Positions 1 to 7,844 of a DNA stretch of 64,000 nucleotides are shown one piece after another. Position 1 is the stretch's first letter. Each line of letters begins with the position of its first letter. The translations under genes and the position numbers were made by a program. The DNA comes from DATDAW01 sp036524675. GTDB lineage: Bacteria > Verrucomicrobiota > Verrucomicrobiia > Chthoniobacterales > DASVRZ01. The notes under the pieces were generated by a model that saw only the letters and a list, made by a program, of their open reading frames with translations, was not told where the DNA came from and did no database searches. The stretch is from the NCBI GenBank assembly GCA_036524675.1, contig DATDBU010000206.1:1-64000 (forward strand). The letters are read 5' to 3'.

Positions 1-128
1 AAATCACCGATATCGACCTTGGTCAGCTCCCACTCGAAGGTCGATGGCTGCACGCCGAGATCGGTCAACGCTCCGACCAGCATGTCACCACTGATGCCGG
101 AAAAACAGTCGAGATAGAGGACTTTCAT
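1..128 (-). CDS. larC: LarC-type nickel insertion protein (partial, N-terminus only)
   Basis: Reverse translation from the ATG at 128 gives MKVLYLDCFSGISGDMLVGA and continues to the window edge, so about 42 residues are visible. The LDCFSGISGDM start is the hallmark of LarC (DUF111), which inserts nickel by CTP-dependent chemistry into the pincer cofactor of lactate racemase and related enzymes. The partner larB lies about 19.5 kb away in this window; larE is not seen. The family call is strong despite the truncation, because this N-terminal motif is very characteristic. Confidence 0.85.
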   Translation of the reverse strand, partial: MKVLYLDCFSGISGDMLVGALTDLGVQPSTFEWELTKVDIGD

Positions 129-241
129 GGCTTTTGGAAAAAGGGAAAAGGAGCGGCAGACTACAGCGGCGGCGGAGTGTTGTCGAAAAGCAAAGAAGCA
201 AACAGACGGTGTTTTACCGTGCCACCGCAGGGTAGTTTATT

Positions 242-964
242 CTACGGCTGAGCGGCGACTTCCCGAAGGGTGAACGCGCCATCGTACAGCGCTTTGCCGA
301 TAATGGCGCCGTGTATCCCAGGGATCGCCTGCAATTTGCGGACGTCATCCGCCGTGCCGACCCCGCCGCTGGCAATTAAATTTAGCTCGCCGCCGGTCGC
401 TTCCAGCATCTCGTTCAAGGCGGGAATATTTGGCCCCGTTAACATACCGTCGGTTGCGATGTCCGTGTAGATGAGTGTGCGAACGCCGAGCGCGGCCATT
501 TGCTTGGCCAGAGCAGTGGCTTTCACACCGGAGCCGGACGTCCATCCGCGAAGCGAAACTTCGCCGTCTTTGGCATCGATGCCCACGGCTATTCTTTCTG
601 CGCCGAATTCCTTGATAAGGCTCGAGACGAACTCTGGTGATTCGGCGGCTTTTGTGCCAACAACCACACGGGCGACGCCCGTCGCGAGCGCTTTGTCCAC
701 TGCGGCGAGCGACCGCATTCCGCCGCCGAGTTCGCAGGGAATTTCCACAGCGTTCACAATCGCCTTTACCGCATCCAGATTTCCAAATTCGCCTGAGAAT
801 GCGGCATCCAGATCGACGATATGCAGCCAGTCACCGCCTTCGGTTTCCCAGCGTTTCGCAAACGCCGGCGCGTCGCTGGAATAAACTGTTTTCTGGTCCG
901 CCCGTCCTTGCCGGAGCCGGACGACCTCGCCATTCATTAAATCAATTGCTGGGAAAAGAAGCAT
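242..964 (-). CDS. hisA: HisA, phosphoribosylformimino-AICAR ribotide isomerase
   Basis: This 240-residue TIM-barrel enzyme carries out the fourth step of histidine synthesis, an Amadori isomerisation of ProFAR to PRFAR in the cytoplasm. The start MLLFPAIDLMNG holds the first catalytic Asp (D8), and VGIDAKDG holds the second (D130). Phosphate-binding loops are ELGGGMR (about 78-84) and IASGGVG near the C-terminus. TDIATDGMLTGPN is diagnostic of HisA rather than HisF. Length is normal. It is not in a his operon: its neighbours are larC (downstream) and panC (upstream), and hisD is 32 kb away, so the pathway is dispersed. Confidence 0.96.
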   Translation of the reverse strand: MLLFPAIDLMNGEVVRLRQGRADQKTVYSSDAPAFAKRWETEGGDWLHIVDLDAAFSGEFGNLDAVKAIVNAVEIPCELGGGMRSLAAVDKALATGVARVVVGTKAAESPEFVSSLIKEFGAERIAVGIDAKDGEVSLRGWTSGSGVKATALAKQMAALGVRTLIYTDIATDGMLTGPNIPALNEMLEATGGELNLIASGGVGTADDVRKLQAIPGIHGAIIGKALYDGAFTLREVAAQP

Positions 965-1089
965 CGTCCTGCAAAACTAAGCCGAAATCTGTCCCGCGGA
1001 TCAAGCACCAGAAAGCGGAAATTATTAGCACCGAATGGAATTGGGAAGCGCCTTCCATCCTTAGCCGGATGTGTCAGCTATTTTAGCTG

Positions 1090-1932
1090 TCATGTCAGCC
1101 GAATATTATCGATCAAACGCGTTCGGCCGAGGAAGGCGGCGAGCGCCATAACGGCAGGAGGTTCGATGCGCGTCAGTTTTTCCAGAGTTTCGCCGTGGAC
1201 AATCTCGATGTAGTCGATTCTTGCCAGAGTTTCCTGTTCGATGCTGAGGCGGGCGCGCTTGATTACAACGTCAGCGGAGGTTTCGCCGGATTGCGCGGAT
1301 TCGCGGGCCTCGGCGAGCGCTTTTCTGAGGATAGGCGCGGCTCGCCGCTCTTCGGCGCTGAGATAGGTGTTGCGGGAACTGAGAGCCAGACCGTCTGGCT
1401 CGCGAACCGTTGGAACGCCGACGATCTTGATCGGAAAATTGAGATCGCGAACCATCCGGCGAACGACGGCGAGTTGTTGGTAGTCTTTTTCTCCAAAAAC
1501 AGCGGCCTGCGGCTGGAGGATGTTGAATAACTTCGCAACGACCGTACAAACGCCACGGAAATGTCCGGGTCGCGATGCTCCGCAGAGACCTGTGCTGAGC
1601 GCCTGCTCGTCGATGAAAATGCTGTGATCGCCGGCATACATTTCTTCCGGTGTTGGCGCAAAAACCAAGTTCACGCCGAGCTCCTTGCAGTGTTGCAGGT
1701 CCGCGGTTCGCGGGCGTGGATAGGAATTGAGGTCCTCGTTCGGGCCGAATTGTATGGGATTAACGAAAATGCTTACTATGAGGGTGCCGTTTCTCCCTGC
1801 GAGCGCACGGCCTTGGCGGAGGAGTTCGGCGTGTCCGGCGTGGAGTGCGCCCATTGTCGGAACCAGGACACGGGGTGAAGGGCATTTCGCTGCGGCGCTT
1901 TGGGCTATGTGTGTGGAGGAAATGGTGCGCAT
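1090..1932 (-). CDS. panC: Pantothenate synthetase
   Basis: PanC condenses D-pantoate with beta-alanine using ATP (via pantoyl-adenylate), the last step of pantothenate synthesis on the way to coenzyme A. The 280-residue protein has the nucleotidyltransferase HIGH-like motif GALHAGH (28-34), the FGEKDYQQL pantoate/ATP site (146-154) and the KMSKS-like LALSSRN loop (182-188). Length matches the family. Its 5' end faces a palindromic intergenic repeat (1943-2063). hisA follows after 125 bases. No panB is present nearby. Confidence 0.97.
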   Translation of the reverse strand: MRTISSTHIAQSAAAKCPSPRVLVPTMGALHAGHAELLRQGRALAGRNGTLIVSIFVNPIQFGPNEDLNSYPRPRTADLQHCKELGVNLVFAPTPEEMYAGDHSIFIDEQALSTGLCGASRPGHFRGVCTVVAKLFNILQPQAAVFGEKDYQQLAVVRRMVRDLNFPIKIVGVPTVREPDGLALSSRNTYLSAEERRAAPILRKALAEARESAQSGETSADVVIKRARLSIEQETLARIDYIEIVHGETLEKLTRIEPPAVMALAAFLGRTRLIDNIRLT

Positions 1933-1942
1933 GTTTGTAAAA

Positions 1943-2063
1943 TCCTACTCTTACTCCTCGTAATCATTCCGCCTCAATACTCTTCGCCTTCTTCCTCGTC
2001 CTTGAGGCGGAGAAGGGAGAAAGAGGATGGAGTGATTACGATTATGAGTAGGAGTAAGATTAT
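1943..2063. repeat. Palindromic intergenic repeat, TAATCG family, copy 1
   Basis: The left arm carries CCTACTCTTACTCC followed by GTAATCATTCC. The right arm carries GGAGTGATTACGATTATGAG followed by TAGGAGTAAGA, so the arms are imperfect inverted repeats. A second inverted pair (CCGCCTCAA and TTGAGGCGG) lies inside. It fills the gap between panC and the LpxL-WaaF gene. A clearly related copy lies at 32659-32789 and a degenerate one near 59706. It is probably a non-autonomous dispersed hairpin element. Confidence 0.7.
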
Positions 2064-2071
2064 TGCTGGCA

Positions 2072-3994
2072 TCAGCCATCGATGGTTTGCAGCACGGCCT
2101 CGACTACTTCCTCGACGGCGACGGCATTCATACAGCGGAAATCAATGGGGCATTCGCGCAAAAAACAAGGACTGCACTCGACTTGATGCCGCAGGACGCG
2201 GTGCCCAGCACCCATCGGGCCGGTGAGGACGGGCTCGGTGCTACCGAAAATGGCGATGGTCGGCACGCCGAGCAAAGCAGCCAGATGCATTGTCCCGGTG
2301 TCGTTAGTTAGGAGGGCCGAACATTGCTCGAGGAGAGCCGTTAACTCGGCGAGTGTTGTTTTGCCAATATGATTTTCTACCGGCCCGTCAATACCCGCAG
2401 CGATTTGATCGCCGATGTCCGCGTCGCCCGCGACACCGAACAAATGCCACTCGCAATCCCGCCGGTGAGCGACTGAATTGGCTACTTGTGCAAAGCGTTC
2501 CGGTAGCCAGCGCTTGGCAGGGCCATATTCGGCTCCCGGACACAGCCCTATCCTAAGGCGTCCGTCGCGGCGGATGGATGGACGCGCTGGAAAAGCCGCC
2601 TCACGCATGTCGCCGCCGATTTGCTTCGCAAAACGTAGGTAATGCAGGCTCTGATGCTCCGGCGGGCCTACCTTTTTCGGATCACGAATAATTTGATTGA
2701 GTAAAAAACTGCGTCCCTGCCGATCGTAGGCCGTCCGGCGCGGGATGCCGGCGAGGAATGCCTCGAGGCCGGTGCGCATGGAATTTGGAAACAAAATGGC
2801 GACGTCAAAGGGAAGCCCATTTTGTTTCTTCTTAGCGCGGAGTTTTCTGGCAACGCTCAAGACACCGTCTTTCGGGAGGATGGGGATGATCTCGTCCACT
2901 TCGGGAATCACGCGCCAGAAGTCGGCTAGTTTCTGTTTTACCAGCACGGTCACGCGCGCGTCGGGGCGTCCTCTCTTGATTGCACGGACGGCGGGTACGG
3001 TCATCACGGCATCGCCCAGCCAGTTGCTGGAGCGGACCACGATTTCGAACGGCTGCAGGTCGGCTGCTGTCATTTCGGGTGGCAGGACGATGCCGCGCTT
3101 ATAACGTTTTGTATTGCCGAGAAGAAACTCGGGCGAGGGTGTTTTCCAACGTTCATGTACCCAAAACCATTCGTGCGGGCTCAATCGAATGAGTTGTTCG
3201 AGTTCTTGATTGAGGCGCGCAGTCGTTAGTTCGACATCACGCGTGACTTCCTCGATGGGCGGCAGAAATGTCATCTTCCAGCGCGCGATGCCTGTTGTTT
3301 GGACCGCCACGGAAACGAGTGCCGCGCCCGATCGCGCAGCCATCAACGCTGCAAGGGGGGACGTTGAGGCGAGTCTATCGAAAAACGGGACCCATGTGCC
3401 ACCGTCTCCTGCATGCTGATCGATGAGCACCCCGCCCATGCCTCCCTCGCGCAGGATGCGGATGGCTTCGCCGAAACCCTCCTTGCGTTCGAGCATGCGA
3501 ATGCCGAAGCGTATACGCGTCTCGCGTATATAGCGGTCGATGTGCGGATTTCCGAGGCGTTGATAGACTGCGGTGAGTTCGAAATTTTCGAAAACGCACA
3601 TCGCCTGGGCAATGAGCTCCCAGTTTCCCATGTGGTTGATCGACCACAGCACTCCGCGGCCGCTTCTTAGTAATTCCAGTACGCGTTCTACGCCGTCGAA
3701 GCTAAGGCGCTTTTGAATTTCTTCGCGAGATAATCGCGCCAAAGCAGGCGTGACGAGGAGGTTTGCCACGAGATTTTGAAAATGTTGGCGGGCAAGCGCG
3801 CGGATTTGGCGAGGCGTTTTCTCGCGGCCAAAGGCGATCGTCAGATTTTTGATCGCGAGTTTCCGATATGGATAGAACAGGATGTAGCCCAGGAGTCCGA
3901 GAGCGCGCCCGAACCGAAAAGTCATGTCCAGGGGCAGCTTTTCGATCACCCACACGGTCGCCAGGAAAATCCGATAGGTCAAAAGGTCGAGCAT
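2072..3994 (-). CDS. Fusion of lipid A acyltransferase (LpxL/HtrB family) and heptosyltransferase II (WaaF, GT9)
   Basis: One 640-residue frame holds two envelope enzymes. Residues 1-300 are an LpxL/HtrB-type late acyltransferase: N-terminal hydrophobic anchor, then the catalytic H(x4)E motif HMGNWE (H121, E126) and IDQHAGDGG (191-199). Residues 317-640 are a GT9 ADP-heptose transferase: RSSNWLGDAVMTVPAVRA (321-338), CPGAEYGPAKRW (485-496), NDTGTMHLAALLGVP (564-578) and the Cys-rich CSPCFLRECPIDFRCM (607-622) typical of WaaF. In most bacteria these are separate proteins. The fusion would put lipid A acylation and inner-core heptose addition on one inner-membrane polypeptide. No stop or frameshift occurs at the junction (about 300-317). 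Confidence 0.9.
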   Translation of the reverse strand: MLDLLTYRIFLATVWVIEKLPLDMTFRFGRALGLLGYILFYPYRKLAIKNLTIAFGREKTPRQIRALARQHFQNLVANLLVTPALARLSREEIQKRLSFDGVERVLELLRSGRGVLWSINHMGNWELIAQAMCVFENFELTAVYQRLGNPHIDRYIRETRIRFGIRMLERKEGFGEAIRILREGGMGGVLIDQHAGDGGTWVPFFDRLASTSPLAALMAARSGAALVSVAVQTTGIARWKMTFLPPIEEVTRDVELTTARLNQELEQLIRLSPHEWFWVHERWKTPSPEFLLGNTKRYKRGIVLPPEMTAADLQPFEIVVRSSNWLGDAVMTVPAVRAIKRGRPDARVTVLVKQKLADFWRVIPEVDEIIPILPKDGVLSVARKLRAKKKQNGLPFDVAILFPNSMRTGLEAFLAGIPRRTAYDRQGRSFLLNQIIRDPKKVGPPEHQSLHYLRFAKQIGGDMREAAFPARPSIRRDGRLRIGLCPGAEYGPAKRWLPERFAQVANSVAHRRDCEWHLFGVAGDADIGDQIAAGIDGPVENHIGKTTLAELTALLEQCSALLTNDTGTMHLAALLGVPTIAIFGSTEPVLTGPMGAGHRVLRHQVECSPCFLRECPIDFRCMNAVAVEEVVEAVLQTIDG

Positions 3995-4030
3995 GACGTA
4001 GGCGAATAGGAGGAGGCACCAGGCCCCTGA

Positions 4031-5641
4031 TTATTTCCGGTAGATTGCACGCAGCGGATGTTCGTCGAGCACATTGGCCCGGATGCCGCCGAGCTTGTTT
4101 GCATCATAAATCTGGATCCCCACATAATAGTACAGGGGGCAGATCGGCGCTTCATCGGTTACGAGCATGCGCTCGGCTTTCTGAAAAATGGCAAAGCGTT
4201 TTGCGGGATCGAGCTCTGCGGCAGCCTCGGCGATCCAGTGGTCATATTGCGGGTTTGACCAGCCGGTTCGGTTGTTCCCGCCATCGGTCACAAACATGTC
4301 CATAAAAGTGTTCGGATCGTTGTAATCTCCCACCCAACTTGAACGGCAGAGATCGTAGTCGAGGCGGTTTTGCGTGTTGAGATAGACTTTCCATTCCTGG
4401 CGTTGCAGGCCCATTTGGACACCCAGTTCTCTTTGAAACATCGCCTGAAGCTCGACGGCTATATTTTCGTTAATCTTTTTATCGTCGTAGAGATATTTGA
4501 TTGGAGGAAAGCCTTTCCCGCCGGGATATCCGGCCTCCGCGAGTAAACGCCGCGCTTTTTCGGGATCGCGAGCGTAGCTGGCTGGCGGCTCGTAGCCGGC
4601 GGTTTTAGGCGGAACAAAGCTCGTTGCCGGGATTTCCCCTGCCCGTGTGATTTTGTTGACGATGAGATCCTTGTCTATGACCAGAGAGAACGCCTGACGC
4701 ACCCGAACATCGTTGAAGGGAGGACGTGTAACGTTAAAGCGGATAAAATAGTTCCCCAAAAACGGCGCTGCATGGAAATCCGGGCGTTTCTTCAAGTCAG
4801 CTATGAGTGCCGGAGGCGTCAATCCCTTGTCCATAATGAGATCGGCGACGCCAGAGGCGTAAAAATTATAAGCTGTCATCGAGTTCTCGATGGGGAGCAC
4901 ATCGACAGAGTTCAGGCGGATATGTGCAGCATTCCAATAGCTTGGATTTTTCCTGAGCCGGATACGGTCGTTGAGACGCCATTCTTCGAGGAGGAATGCT
5001 CCGTTGGTAACGATGTTCTTCGGTTTGATCCATTCGTCTCCATACATCCGAACCGTCTCGATGGGCACCGGAAGGAGCGTGGCGAACCAGCACAGGTCCA
5101 GGAAGAACGGTGTAGGATTTTCGAGTGTGACGACCAGTGTACGATCGTCGAGGGCTTTCACTCCGACCTGGGAGAAATCTTTGAGAGTGCCTTCGTTGAA
5201 TGCCTTCGCGTTTTTCAGGTAGTAGAGCTGATAGGCGTATTCCGCGGCTTGCTCCGGGCTGAGGGTGCGCTGCCAGCTATCCACGAAATCTTTGGCCACC
5301 ACCGGGCGTCCATTGGACCAACTGGCGTTCGAGCGGAGGTGAAACGTATAAGTTTTGCCGTCCGGCGAGATTTCCCAGGTCTCGGCGATACCGGGCTGGG
5401 GGCCGTTGTCACCGAAGGTAGTGAGTCCTTCGAACAACGCGTAAACGATTCGTGAATCGAGCTGGCCAGTGATGACCGCAGGATCGATGGATTCGGGCTC
5501 GGCTCCGTTGAGAAAGACGAGGTCGGCGCGATCGGCGGGTCGGTTACACGCAGCCAGAAGCGTTCCGGCATACAAGATGGCGACAGTATTCCGAAGGTTG
5601 CGAGGAAACCTGCGGAAGAAGCAATCTGCCACCGGGAGCAA
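4031..5641 (-). CDS. Peptide/oligopeptide ABC transporter substrate-binding lipoprotein (OppA family, SBP_bac_5)
   Basis: This 536-residue protein has an N-terminal signal with the lipobox LLAAC (Cys32), so it should be a lipid-anchored periplasmic protein. The FLNGAEPESIDPA start of the mature domain, GIAETWEISPDGKTYTFHLR, and DLCRSSWVGDYNDPNTFMDMF are typical of OppA/MppA-type cluster C binding proteins. No permease or ATPase genes (oppBCDF) are next to it: secG is 3 bases upstream and LpxL-WaaF 36 bases downstream. The transporter partners must therefore be elsewhere, or the protein serves murein tripeptide recycling as MppA does. Ligand unknown. Confidence 0.9.
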   Translation of the reverse strand: MLPVADCFFRRFPRNLRNTVAILYAGTLLAACNRPADRADLVFLNGAEPESIDPAVITGQLDSRIVYALFEGLTTFGDNGPQPGIAETWEISPDGKTYTFHLRSNASWSNGRPVVAKDFVDSWQRTLSPEQAAEYAYQLYYLKNAKAFNEGTLKDFSQVGVKALDDRTLVVTLENPTPFFLDLCWFATLLPVPIETVRMYGDEWIKPKNIVTNGAFLLEEWRLNDRIRLRKNPSYWNAAHIRLNSVDVLPIENSMTAYNFYASGVADLIMDKGLTPPALIADLKKRPDFHAAPFLGNYFIRFNVTRPPFNDVRVRQAFSLVIDKDLIVNKITRAGEIPATSFVPPKTAGYEPPASYARDPEKARRLLAEAGYPGGKGFPPIKYLYDDKKINENIAVELQAMFQRELGVQMGLQRQEWKVYLNTQNRLDYDLCRSSWVGDYNDPNTFMDMFVTDGGNNRTGWSNPQYDHWIAEAAAELDPAKRFAIFQKAERMLVTDEAPICPLYYYVGIQIYDANKLGGIRANVLDEHPLRAIYRK

Positions 5642-5644
5642 AAG

Positions 5645-6178
5645 CTAAGGGGTCGGAGTAGCCGAAGGGGCCACGCTTGGGGTCGCAGATGTCAAAGCTT
5701 CCTGGGCGGCAGTTGCTGTCGCGGAGGCTTCCGGCGTCGAGATTGCGGCAGGGGACGTTGCCGTTTCGACTGGAGCGGGTGTCGTGGCAGCCGGCGTTAG
5801 AGTCGCAATAGGGGGCGTTACAGTCTCAACGGGCATGGGCGTCACGGAGGTGGCTGGCGCTGGAGTGGTTTTGGCGGCTTCGACTGCCTGAGCTTTTGCG
5901 GCTTGTTCGAGTCCCTTTTGAACGTCGGAAGTTTTTGTGGATGCCTTCGCGTAGAGGATCGTCAACAACAGGCAAACGGCAAAAAATGCGCCGCCGAGAT
6001 AAACCGTGAATTTTTGCAAAACATTTGTGGTCTGAGCACCGAAAAGATCCTGAGTCATTCCCGAACCAAACGAAGCGCCCAAGCCTTCGTTTTTCGGCCG
6101 TTGCATCAGAACAACAAGAATCATCAACGCGGAGACGATCACCAGAACGCCGATGAGGAGGTAAATTAATACGTTCAT
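5645..6178 (-). CDS. secG: SecG preprotein translocase subunit with long Pro/Thr/Ala tail
   Basis: The ATG at 6178 gives MNVLIYLLIGVLVIVSALMI, a first membrane helix, then LVVLMQRPKNEGLGASFGSG, the invariant SecG loop, then a second helix (about 49-68). SecG supports SecYE translocation. The remaining ~105 residues are low-complexity Ala/Thr/Pro/Val repeats of the type TPAPVETATSPA, far longer than the roughly 75-110 residues of a minimal SecG. The open frame continues upstream to 6265, but those residues are not SecG-like, so the downstream ATG was chosen. The stop codon lies 3 bases before oppA. Confidence 0.92.
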   Translation of the reverse strand: MNVLIYLLIGVLVIVSALMILVVLMQRPKNEGLGASFGSGMTQDLFGAQTTNVLQKFTVYLGGAFFAVCLLLTILYAKASTKTSDVQKGLEQAAKAQAVEAAKTTPAPATSVTPMPVETVTPPIATLTPAATTPAPVETATSPAAISTPEASATATAAQEALTSATPSVAPSATPTP

Positions 6179-7155
6179 ATCGAGAGCGGGCAACCTTAGC
6201 CGGTCAATGGTTCTTGTAAAGCGGAGGTTGCCAGGTGAGGGAGGGTGCAGTGTGGGCCTTTGCAAGCCGGGTGAAACGCTTGCTCGAAGAGCCGGAAACG
6301 GGCTGGAGAAGTTTGGCAGGTGAGGGTGCGCGTAACGGACACCAATGACATGGCCAGTTTTGCAAAAAACAAGGCTGGGCGAGCCTCATACAGGCATCCT
6401 AAAAAGCAAAGCGGTAGTGACGACCATCTTCCGCTAGCCATGGGATGTGAGGTCTCGATTTGCTTGGGAAGGGCGAAAATAGGGTGCTCCAGTCATGGTC
6501 GCCAGGAGAAGAGGCATAGTCATTGCGGGCGGGCGACCGTCGAACCTATGAAGGAACAGGCAAGATTCATTGGACTCCGGGCTGCCAGGTTGCCGGGACC
6601 AACCGGACTCGAGTTCCCTTGCCGCAGCATCAACAACGAGGATCCGGCGAGCCGGATCGCTGGAGACCCGATCGGAGTGAGGAATGATCGCCTTACACGG
6701 GAGCATACCGCGTATTATGCTGACCCGGTGGAGATGGATGCGGGGCGCGCCGAAGGTCATTGCCCAGTTCGCTAGCCACTTCGCCGAAAATCTGCTTACA
6801 CGGTATCGACTTCGCGGCGTCTGGCATGCGCTGCATGAACTTCTTCATGGGGTATCAGCAAGGCCGCGTTTCTCCGCAGACGTGGCTCGCGAATGATGGC
6901 GCAATCTTGTCCTGCGGCGACGGCATGCCCTGAATGAGCTGGGATTCTCGTTGGGAAGCTAGTTTTGAAGTGAAAAGACACGTGCCCAACAGGAGTCGTA
7001 TGCTAGCGAATTTAACTGCGAAAACCCGGATAAGAGTGGTTAGCCTAGCTTGCCGCCCCGAATGATCGGAGATAAAGGATTACAAGGCCGTAATCTTCCC
7101 CTCAAATGGGTAATATAGCGCTTGCAAGTGAAAAATATTTTATTAATGTCGAGTT
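6179..7155. other. Long stretch without a convincing gene (977 bases)
   Basis: Open frames of 70-150 residues exist on both strands (for example 6320-6775 plus and 6434-6760 minus), but their translations are rich in Arg/Ser/Pro with no recognisable motif. I looked for signatures of SRP RNA, RNase P RNA and tmRNA and found none. The last 60 bases before 7156 are A+T-rich and probably hold the promoter of the H1-like gene. The rest may be decayed coding sequence or an unrecognised RNA. Confidence 0.5.
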
Positions 7156-7638
7156 ATGCCTACCAAAGTCAAATCCAAACCTGCTAAAAAGCCGGCTCCG
7201 GCTGCGAAGCCAGTCGCGCGAAAAGTAGCCGTAGCTCCTGTTGCCAAACCTGCAAAGCCAGCACCTGCTGCGAAAGCAACGAAAGCTGCGAAACCGGCAA
7301 AGGCGGTCAAACCCGCTAAAGCAGCTCCTGCGGCAGTTGTTGCTCCTATCGCTCCAGCTCCAGCCCCGAAAACCGTCAAAGGCAAGAAGCCCGCGAAAAC
7401 CGGTCCAAAGAAAGGCCGCGGCCGTGTGACTTCTCCGAGTGGTCCTCTTTCGACCGCTGTTGTTGCCGTGCTCAAGCGTTTCAAGCGTCCTCTTAGTTGC
7501 CGCGAGATCACTGAAGCGCTCCTCAAGAAGGGTTATGTATTCACTCACCCTGAGCCGAAGCGGATCCTTTCGATCCGCATTTACAAGCTCAAAGGCGTCA
7601 AGAAAGTGTCTGCGGGACGTTTTACCTATGCCGAATAA
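7156..7638 (+). CDS. Histone H1-like basic protein with C-terminal winged-helix (HARE-HTH-like) domain
   Basis: The first ~95 of 160 residues are a Lys/Ala/Pro tail made of KPAKAA-type repeats, ending KKGRGR, much like eukaryotic H1 tails and bacterial Hc1/AlgP proteins. Residues 97-159 form a compact domain (STAVVAVLKRFKRPLSCREI ... SAGRFTYAE) that resembles the HARE-HTH winged helix in spacing: helix, RPLxxxEI, helix, Gly turn, then a beta wing ending GRFxYA. This suggests a nucleoid-associated DNA-compacting protein with one specific contact domain. It is monocistronic, with an A+T-rich upstream region and a strong intrinsic terminator. The HARE-HTH match is by eye only. Confidence 0.75.
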   Translation: MPTKVKSKPAKKPAPAAKPVARKVAVAPVAKPAKPAPAAKATKAAKPAKAVKPAKAAPAAVVAPIAPAPAPKTVKGKKPAKTGPKKGRGRVTSPSGPLSTAVVAVLKRFKRPLSCREITEALLKKGYVFTHPEPKRILSIRIYKLKGVKKVSAGRFTYAE

Positions 7639-7675
7639 GTTGTAAAGCCCCGATCAACCAAATCTGCAAAACCAG

Positions 7676-7708
7676 ACGGCCCGGAGATTCTCCGGGCCGT
7701 TTTTTTTG
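7676..7708 (+). terminator. Intrinsic terminator of the H1-like gene
   Basis: A perfect G+C-rich stem, ACGGCCCGGAG with CTCCGGGCCGT around a short loop, is followed directly by eight T. It begins 38 bases after the stop codon of the H1-like gene and separates it from mgtE. Confidence 0.92.
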
Positions 7709-7844
7709 GATTGCGGTAAAATTTTAGTAGTCCCGGGTCCGATTCTCTTAATGCGCCGGCCCGGGTGATTCCAACTTTGTATCGTTACTAAAGTTGATTC
7801 TTTAGTTCTTGCGGGGATCGCACTCGTCTTTGCAAGCTCGACGC

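Noticed and set aside
4772..5455. 227-residue plus-strand frame opposite the OppA-like gene
   Set aside because: Shadow of the OppA-like coding sequence; no domain recognised.
6179..7155. SRP RNA, RNase P RNA or tmRNA
   Set aside because: None of the conserved cores (GGAAGGAAGCAGCC-like, GAGGAAAGTCCGGGC-like, or the tmRNA tag) was found on either strand.
7709..7844. M-box magnesium riboswitch before mgtE
   Set aside because: The 136 bases are too short and show none of the M-box core motifs.
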